In this document: positions 61,301 through 64,000 of the stretch, piece after piece
Numbering within the stretch: position 1 is the stretch's first letter
Layout: every line of letters starts with the position of its first letter
Assembly: GCF_028858725.1 (NCBI RefSeq)
Contig: NC_084771.1
Location: 11,746,915 to 11,810,914 of the forward strand
DNA from: Colius striatus
Lineage: Eukaryota > Chordata > Aves > Coliiformes > Coliidae
Length of the DNA stretch: 64,000 nt
Direction of reading: 5' to 3'
The notes under the pieces: model-generated
The model's database searches: none
Told to the model about the DNA's origin: nothing
Seen by the model: the letters and a program-made list of their open reading frames with translations, nothing else
Made by a program: the position numbers and the translations under genes

Positions 61301-62367
61301 TCTAGCCTCCATTTTAATGCCTTGCAAACAGATCCAACCATTTTCTAAGCTGGCTTGTGGGTTCAAAACAAGACTGGTCTCTCCATTTAGGGGAGAATGA
61401 GAGGCACAGCCTGAGAATGGGTCCTGGAGGAGAACACTAATAAAACGAATGTGTGTGGGAAGAAATGGAGGCAGTGAAATGGGGCAGAATGCACAGAGCA
61501 CGCCAGCGACCAGAGCAGGGTTACGTAATAATCTCGGGGAGCAGGGACGTAGCAGCAGAGCGAAGAAACCACAACTCGATGGAGACCGGGTGCCAGGTGG
61601 GGAGCGCTGGCAGCGGCCCCGCGATCGCAGCGGGCTGCCCGGCGGGCTGCGCGCCCCACGCCCGCGGAGCGCAGCGTGCTGGCACGGCTGCCCTGGGCAC
61701 TGCCGGGGCTTCGGACAGCGGCTCCCTAAGAGGCACAGACCTCGGGTGGGGTCTCCGAAAAACACCGCTCCCGATGCGGTCCAGCCATCCCGGGGAGGCT
61801 GCTCCAAAGCAGAGCTCCTGCGCTGGGCAGAGCCTCGGCGGGCGGCTCGAGCGAGCGACGGCAATGCCGACCTGAGCGACACGACGATGACGGCCGCTCG
61901 CAGCCCCGCCGGCACCCGCCCCAGCAGCCCGCGAGCCCCCGGGGCCGACGCTGCACCCCGTCCGCACCGCCCCGGGTTAACTCCATCCGCTGCCCACCCC
62001 GTCCCGCACCGGGGAGCCGCTGCCCGGGGCTGGCCCGTACCTGCTCGTACCAGTCGCGGCTCGAACACGTGCACTCGGGCCACCAGCCCGGGCCGCTCCC
62101 GTTCACCTTGGGCGCGCTCTTCCCCGGCGGCGGCGGCGGCGGCTTCAGCGCGGCGGGGTCGCGGGCGGGGGGCCCCAGCTTGGCCTTGCCGCGGGCGGCG
62201 GGCGCGGCCCCCCCGGGCGCGGGCAGCGTCTGGGAGCCGTACCCGCCGTAGCCGTACTGCTCGTGCTGCCACTCGCCGTAGGAGGGGGGCTCCATGCGCC
62301 GCAGGGCCGCCATCCGCGTCACCTCGTAGCACTCGGGGCACTTGCAGCAGTGGTGGTGCTTGTGCAT
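16292..62367 (-). CDS. DLG3: DLG3 / SAP102 synaptic MAGUK scaffold, complete coding region
   Basis: Joins exons E1-E21 (two alternative E14 exons), listed separately; all phases agree. The form with E14b and I2 but no I1 is 821 aa; human DLG3 is about 817. Order: His/Cys N-terminus (1-30), PDZ1 (~120-207, GLGFSIAGG), PDZ2 (~214-302, GLGFSIAGG), PDZ3 (~373-458, GLGFNIVGG), SH3 (~491-560, [10 protein letters not shown]), HOOK (~560-630), guanylate-kinase-like domain (~632-815), C-terminus SPEKL. MAGUKs of this family anchor NMDA and AMPA receptor complexes, neuroligin and K+ channels through PDZ domains at the postsynaptic density. Their GK domain is a phosphopeptide-binding fold without kinase activity. 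DLG3 rather than DLG1/2/4 is indicated by the [16 protein letters not shown] first exon, the [20 protein letters not shown] junction and the TEX11 neighbour. The start is the first in-frame ATG and matches the mammalian N-terminus. Confidence 0.97.
16752..16774. repeat. CTG/CAG trinucleotide run in intron E20-E21
   Basis: Seven uninterrupted GCT units on the + strand, which read as CAG in the DLG3 pre-mRNA. It is intronic and short. Confidence 0.8.
17996..18087 (-). CDS. DLG3: DLG3 E20: GK domain
   Basis: 92 nt, phase 2 to 1. Acceptor TGGCAG, donor G|GTGAGT. Encodes [20 protein letters not shown] and [10 protein letters not shown]. Confidence 0.97.
19032..19141 (-). CDS. DLG3: DLG3 E19: GK domain
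   Basis: 110 nt, phase 0 to 2. Acceptor TTTCCAG, donor AT|GTAAGT. Encodes [20 protein letters not shown] and [16 protein letters not shown]. Confidence 0.97.
19650..19822 (-). CDS. DLG3: DLG3 E18: GK domain core
   Basis: 173 nt, phase 1 to 0. Acceptor CTCCAG, donor AGG|GTGAGT. Encodes [57 protein letters not shown]. It contains the GK residues used for phosphopeptide binding in this family. Confidence 0.97.
20014..20115 (-). CDS. DLG3: DLG3 E17: GK domain start
   Basis: 102 nt, phase 1 to 1. Acceptor TTCCCAG, donor C|GTGAGT. Encodes [20 protein letters not shown] and [22 protein letters not shown] is the degenerate nucleotide-binding loop of MAGUK GK domains. Confidence 0.97.
20877..20927 (-). 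CDS. DLG3: DLG3 E16: HOOK to GK junction
   Basis: 51 nt, phase 1 to 1. Acceptor TTGCAG, donor A|GTAAGT. Encodes [16 protein letters not shown], the segment preceding the GK domain in DLG proteins. Confidence 0.96.
21570..21611 (-). CDS. DLG3: DLG3 E15: alternative I2 cassette exon (14 aa)
   Basis: 42 nt, phase 1 to 1. Acceptor TTTGCAG, donor A|GTAAGT. Encodes [13 protein letters not shown] with a Lys completed at the junction. This is the serine-rich 14-aa I2 insert of mammalian SAP102 in the HOOK region. Skipping is frame-neutral. Confidence 0.92.
22666..22711 (-). CDS. DLG3: DLG3 E14b: [15 protein letters not shown] exon (alternative to E14a)
   Basis: 46 nt, phase 0 to 1. Acceptor AAATCAG, donor A|GTAAGT. 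Encodes [15 protein letters not shown], the sequence found at this position in mammalian DLG3. Too short for ordinary ORF detection; recognised from flanking splice sites and family sequence. Confidence 0.93.
24341..24440 (-). CDS. DLG3: DLG3 E14a: basic HOOK exon, I3-like (alternative to E14b)
   Basis: 100 nt, phase 0 to 1. Acceptor TTCTTCAG, donor C|GTAAGT. Encodes [20 protein letters not shown] and [13 protein letters not shown]. It resembles the SRKFPFYK insert of DLG1 and DLG2 (I3-type, reported in SAP97 to bind protein 4.1). Its length and phases make it an alternative to E14b. I do not recall whether mammalian DLG3 retains this exon. Confidence 0.85.
25029..25104 (-). CDS. DLG3: DLG3 E13: start of HOOK
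   Basis: 76 nt, phase 2 to 0. Acceptor AATCAG, donor AGG|GTAAGT. Encodes [20 protein letters not shown] and IESNR. It ends on a codon boundary, which forces one of E14a/E14b to follow. Confidence 0.97.
25569..25745 (-). CDS. DLG3: DLG3 E12: SH3 domain
   Basis: 177 nt, phase 2 to 2. Acceptor CCACAG, donor AG|GTGAGT. Encodes [63 protein letters not shown], the WW pair and GVIPS are typical SH3 signatures. Confidence 0.97.
28700..28814 (-). CDS. DLG3: DLG3 E11: PDZ3-SH3 linker and start of SH3
   Basis: 115 nt, phase 1 to 2. Acceptor CCACAG, donor CG|GTAAGG. Encodes [37 protein letters not shown]. The tandem Met at 28765-28770 could start a short SH3-HOOK-GK isoform of about 348 aa. Confidence 0.97.
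28815..33454 (-). other. DLG3 intron E10-E11
   Basis: About 4.6 kb of GC-rich sequence. I recognise nothing until the CpG island begins near 32755. Open frames here lack conserved features. Confidence 0.6.
33455..33661 (-). other. Possible 3' extension of DLG3 E10 or alternative first exon
   Basis: The E10 frame stays open across its donor through 33455, where CTGCAG|GTGAGC forms a consensus 5' splice site. The extension is 207 nt, exactly 69 codons, and leaves the same phase for joining E11. Inverted CCAAT (33576-33580) and GC boxes lie inside it, so it may instead be an untranslated first exon for a short form starting at the Met-Met of E11. Open frames are cheap at this GC content; transcription is not shown. 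Confidence 0.35.
33662..33764 (-). CDS. DLG3: DLG3 E10: PDZ3 second part, inside a CpG island
   Basis: 103 nt, phase 0 to 1. Acceptor CGGCAG, donor GAAG|GTACCG, a weaker site. Encodes [20 protein letters not shown] and [14 protein letters not shown]. The helix B His (THEQ) is present. A second, stronger donor lies 207 nt further at 33455 in the same phase (see separate entry). Confidence 0.96.
33929..34085 (-). CDS. DLG3: DLG3 E9: PDZ3 first part
   Basis: 157 nt, phase 2 to 0. Acceptor TTCTAG, donor TCG|GTGAGT. Encodes [40 protein letters not shown] and [12 protein letters not shown]. Confidence 0.97.
34086..37429 (-). other. DLG3 intron E8-E9
   Basis: About 3.3 kb without a recognisable exon, RNA gene or mobile element. 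Confidence 0.6.
37430..37589 (-). CDS. DLG3: DLG3 E8: PDZ2-PDZ3 linker
   Basis: 160 nt, phase 1 to 2. Acceptor CCTGCAG, donor AG|GTGAGT. Encodes [40 protein letters not shown] and [12 protein letters not shown]. This linker is Ser/Pro-rich, as in mammalian DLG3. Confidence 0.96.
37704..37848 (-). CDS. DLG3: DLG3 E7: end of PDZ2
   Basis: 145 nt, phase 0 to 1. Acceptor CGGCAG, donor A|GTACGT. Encodes [40 protein letters not shown] and YAPPDYAS. The RHEE helix B histidine of PDZ2 is present. Confidence 0.97.
38088..38224 (-). CDS. DLG3: DLG3 E6: PDZ2 core
   Basis: 137 nt, phase 1 to 0. Acceptor CCCTCAG, donor GCG|GTGAGT. Encodes [40 protein letters not shown] and DRLLA. The GLGF loop is split by the intron after its first glycine base. 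Confidence 0.97.
38556..38725 (-). CDS. DLG3: DLG3 E5: end of PDZ1 and start of PDZ2
   Basis: 170 nt, phase 2 to 1. Acceptor CTGCAG, donor G|GTGAAC. Encodes [40 protein letters not shown] and [17 protein letters not shown]. The PDZ1 helix B His (VVHS) is the class I ligand-binding residue. Confidence 0.97.
39187..39311 (-). CDS. DLG3: DLG3 E4: PDZ1 core
   Basis: 125 nt, phase 0 to 2. Acceptor TCCCACAG, donor GTGAGT. Encodes [20 protein letters not shown] followed by [24 protein letters not shown] is the PDZ carboxylate-binding loop. Confidence 0.97.
39312..42230 (-). other. DLG3 intron E3-E4
   Basis: About 2.9 kb. Long + strand open frames at 39069-39833 and 39607-40371 overlap E4 or the intron and show no protein motifs. 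Nothing else recognised. Confidence 0.6.
42231..42281 (-). CDS. DLG3: DLG3 E3: linker into PDZ1
   Basis: 51 nt, phase 0 to 0. Acceptor CCCCAG, donor AGG|GTAAGTG. Encodes [17 protein letters not shown], the start of PDZ1 strand A. Confidence 0.96.
42282..49196 (-). other. DLG3 intron E2-E3
   Basis: About 6.9 kb. It contains a CR1 fragment (43145-43235) and a CpG-rich patch at 44020-44404. The remainder is AT-richer and unremarkable. Confidence 0.6.
43145..43235 (+). mobile_element. Degraded CR1 3' fragment
   Basis: Similar to the CR1 3' region in sense orientation: ggaatataagaacttc, taacttcttccc, gaggtgagggagcactg, ggggctgcccag. It lacks the terminal repeat and is diverged. Confidence 0.55.
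49197..49250 (-). CDS. DLG3: DLG3 E2: alternative I1 cassette exon (18 aa)
   Basis: 54 nt, phase 0 to 0. Acceptor CTCACAG at 49251-49257, donor GTAAGTC starting at 49196. Encodes [18 protein letters not shown]. This matches the I/VIVNTD segment upstream of PDZ1 in other DLG proteins and the size of the 18-aa I1 insert of mammalian SAP102. Because it is symmetric, skipping leaves E1-E3 in frame. Confidence 0.88.
49598..49860. promoter_or_regulatory. Intronic CpG island 350 bp upstream of the I1 exon
   Basis: A compact GC-rich block (dense CG at 49610-49745) isolated in AT-richer intron. On the + strand it ends in a consensus donor, GACCAG|GTGAGT at 49860/49861, so it could be the first exon of an antisense transcript. 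On the DLG3 strand only weak donors are visible. Confidence 0.45.
54142..54169. repeat. Perfect 11-bp inverted repeat with 6-nt loop
   Basis: Arm tgagatgtagg, loop gctttt, arm cctacatctca. It lies in DLG3 intron E1-E2 and is not part of a recognised transposon. Confidence 0.7.
55041..55062. repeat. T15-A7 homopolymer junction
   Basis: Fifteen T followed directly by seven A in intron E1-E2. It is probably a simple sequence run or retroposon tail remnant; no flanking element is recognised. Confidence 0.75.
58919..59009 (-). mobile_element. Short CR1 3' fragment
   Basis: Reverse complement of the CR1 3' end with two terminal 8-bp repeats: atcacagaatcacagaatgg, taggggttagaaggga, gctaaagcaggtcc, ataggtcaca. 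About 90 bp. Confidence 0.85.
62041..62367 (-). CDS. DLG3: DLG3 E1: start codon and N-terminal region
   Basis: 327 nt, 109 codons, donor CAG|GTACGG at 62041/62040. It begins [20 protein letters not shown], the His/Cys cluster reported to bind zinc in mammalian SAP102. A Gly/Tyr-rich stretch and Pro-rich linker follow, ending [11 protein letters not shown]. Unlike PSD-95 there is no MDCLC palmitoylation motif. The E1 linker looks shorter than my recollection of the human one. Confidence 0.95.
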
Positions 62368-62375
62368 CGCTGCCC

Positions 62376-62384
62376 TCACACCAT
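62376..62384 (-). promoter_or_regulatory. Two-codon upstream ORF (ATG GTG TGA) in the DLG3 leader
   Basis: The first ATG upstream of the DLG3 start is out of frame and closes after one further codon, 8 nt before the main ATG. Its context (T at -3, G at +4) is weak. Such a minimal uORF could dampen initiation at DLG3. Confidence 0.5.
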
Positions 62385-62392
62385 AGAGCCGG

Positions 62393-62463
62393 CAGGGAGG
62401 GAAGGGGAGGGGAGAGAAGGAGGGAGGGAAGGAGGGAGGCGGCGCGGAGGGAGGGAGGGAGGG
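62393..62463. repeat. Purine-rich GGGA/GGAA tract in the DLG3 5' leader
   Basis: About 70 bp of G/A repeats on + (pyrimidine tract in the mRNA), immediately upstream of the start region. Several GGG runs could form a quadruplex on the template strand. Confidence 0.7.
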
Positions 62464-63115
62464 ATGCTCAGGGGGCGGCAGTGGCCCGCGCCCCGCGCAA
62501 GGCGCGCCCGCCGCCTCCGCGCCCGCCCGGCGCCCCCAGCCCCGCGGGCGGCACCAGGAGGAAGCGGGGGGTGGGGGGGGGGTTAGGTGGGCGGGGGTTA
62601 CAGCGCGGTGATCTCCGCGGGGACCCGCCGGGGCCGCTGCCGGGTGGGGGCGCGGGGCAACGGCTCAGCCCGGTTCGCCTCGGCTCGGCCCTGATCGGTT
62701 CGGCTCGGCTCAGCGCGCGGCACCTGCGGCGGCGCGAGGCGCGCCCCGCCCCGCCCCCCGGCACCCGGCGGCCAATCGGCGCCCGCGGAGCCTCCGCGCC
62801 CCGCCCCGCCCCGGCGCTGAGCGCGAGGCTGGGGCAGCGCCCGGCGCGGGGTCGGAACCGGCCGCGGGCCCGGAGCGGCGGCTGCCCGCGCCGCAGCCTC
62901 CCGCTCCGCAGCCTCCCGCGCCGCCGGTTTCCCGAAGGAACGGCACTCGTCCGCTGAGCGGCCGCCCGCATCACCTGCGGCTGCCCTCGCTCTGTCCCCG
63001 GACGCCCCGGGCGGCTCCGCTGCAGCTCGGTCCCCGCAGCCCAGCGCGGCGGCGGGCAGCCCCGACAGCTTTGTGGTTGCCACCGAGAGGGCTTCGCTTC
63101 GCACAGCTGTGGTTC

Positions 63116-63785
63116 GCCCTGGAGCATGGAATCATTTTTCCCGACCTGCGCCTTGGTTACCAGAGCGCAGCGGCATCTCTGCCGCTTCCCACACCGGCTC
63201 TCACCGGCTTTGCTCCAGCGCAGCCCATGGGAACGGTGCCATTGCCCGTAGAGCCACGGGTGCGTTGAGGGAGTGGAGACCCCAAAGGCCTTTGCTGCAC
63301 CTTCCACCTCCTGCCGTCACGGCATGGTAAAAGCTGAGCAGCAGTGCCCGCTGGCACAGTGGCACAAGGGCACTGCTCTCTCAGGTAGCTCCTCACCTCT
63401 GGCACAGAAGTGCCACAGTGGAAGAAGCTCTGAAGAGAGTAATGCAGACACATTAACCTAAAGGTTAAAAACTACATTGATAAGTTAGAATCTGAACTTG
63501 ACCTCCTAATGCTTAAGGGCTATAATAAACAATAGAGGGGCTGAAGAAATGGTACATAAATATGTAGAAGAGCAATGAAAGGTACACAATAGGGCTTCCA
63601 CAGCTCACAGGTAAAGGCATGAGATGCAAGTAAGAAGCTGCTGCAAGCTGAGCAATGAGATGTGGTTCAACACCCCCGTTCAGACTCTGAGATCTGCAGG
63701 TTCATACCAGCCTCATGCAGCAAACGCAATACAGTCTCATTCATAAGCTGGGCTGTGGGAGCACCTGACAGACAGTAGAATTTTG
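63116..63785. other. Region upstream of DLG3
   Basis: Between the CpG island edge and the terminal CR1. GC content falls sharply after about 63440. I see no exon, RNA gene or repeat. Confidence 0.6.
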
Positions 63786-64000
63786 GACCTCTCACTGCAA
63801 GAAAGACATTGAGGTGCTGGAACATATCCAAAGACAGGCAACAAAGCTGAGGAAGGGTCTGGAAAACCTTCTGAGGAGTGGCTGACGGAGCTGGGGATGT
63901 TTAGACTGGAGGAGAGGAGGCTGAGGGGAGATATCATGCTCTACAACCACCTGAAAGGAGGTTGTAGCAATGTGAGGTTCAGTCTCTTCTCCCAAGTAAT
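63786..64000 (+). mobile_element. CR1 LINE fragment running off the right edge
   Basis: CR1 3' half in sense orientation: cattgaggtgctggaacat, ggagaggaggctgagggga, tctacaaccacctgaaagg, aggttgtagcaatgtgagg, ctcttctcccaagtaa. The 3' end is outside the window. Confidence 0.92.

Larger units (their letters stand above)
49251..62040 (-). other. DLG3 intron E1-E2
   Basis: About 12.8 kb, the longest intron. It contains a CpG island (49598-49860), a T15A7 run (55041-55062), a perfect 11-bp hairpin (54142-54169) and a short CR1 (58919-59009). I recognise no exon of another gene. Confidence 0.6.
61590..63115. promoter_or_regulatory. DLG3: DLG3 CpG island promoter
   Basis: A CpG island of about 1.5 kb spans E1, the 5' leader and upstream DNA. 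There is no TATA box. An inverted CCAAT box (ccaat at 62772-62776 on +) sits between clustered GC boxes at about 62743-62759 and 62799-62812. Transcription probably starts between about 62500 and 62740. Confidence 0.7.

Noticed and set aside
61196..62341. 381-codon minus-strand open frame at DLG3 E1
   Set aside because: It is a different frame from the true E1 protein and is biased composition only.
16292..62367. DLG4 (PSD-95), DLG2 or DLG1 identity
   Set aside because: The first exon lacks PSD-95/PSD-93 palmitoylation motifs. The [32 protein letters not shown] and C-terminal SPEKL sequences fit DLG3, and so does the TEX11 neighbour.
61449..62957. 502-codon plus-strand open frame opposite DLG3 E1
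   Set aside because: Arg/Ala/Gly/Pro-rich antisense shadow of a CpG island with no motif or domain.
1..64000. tRNA, rRNA, CRISPR, operon or other microbial system
   Set aside because: No tRNA-like GGTTCRANYCC box with a matching acceptor stem, no regularly spaced repeats, and the gene structure is entirely intron-containing vertebrate.

Overview
The window is vertebrate nuclear DNA, most likely from a bird. The evidence is several truncated CR1 LINE copies (CR1 is the dominant retroposon of birds), compact introns, GC-rich CpG islands, and two multi-exon genes with canonical GT-AG introns. No bacterial, viral, CRISPR or plasmid signature is present.

Left part (1-9.3 kb, + strand): the last eight coding exons of TEX11 (the ZIP4/SPO22-like meiotic crossover factor). 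They run from 1359 to a TAA at 8993-8995, with a polyadenylation hexamer at 9314-9319. The 5' half of the gene lies off the left edge. Middle (9.34-13.8 kb): a convergent intergenic spacer holding two CR1 fragments.

Right part (13.8-62.6 kb, - strand): the complete coding region of DLG3 (SAP102), a synaptic MAGUK scaffold with a zinc-binding-type N-terminus, three PDZ domains, SH3, HOOK and guanylate-kinase-like domains. I resolved 22 coding exons with exact splice phases. They include the family's 18-aa I1 cassette, the 14-aa I2 cassette, and two HOOK exons (100 nt and 46 nt) that must be mutually exclusive because of their phases. The start codon is at 62367 inside a 1.5 kb CpG island promoter, and the 3' UTR runs to about 13.8 kb. 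Upstream (63.1-64 kb) is intergenic sequence ending in another CR1.

The convergent TEX11/DLG3 pair matches the order on mammalian Xq13. In birds such as chicken this conserved X block is autosomal (chromosome 4).

The observations most worth checking are inside DLG3. One is an internal CpG island over the second PDZ3 exon, with CCAAT and GC boxes and a consensus 5' splice site whose use would add exactly 69 in-frame codons or define an alternative first exon. The others are the mutually exclusive HOOK exons, a second intronic CpG island with a strong splice donor on the opposite strand, and a two-codon upstream ORF 8 nt before the start codon. I found no new kind of biological system. The novelty is at the level of isoforms and regulation.
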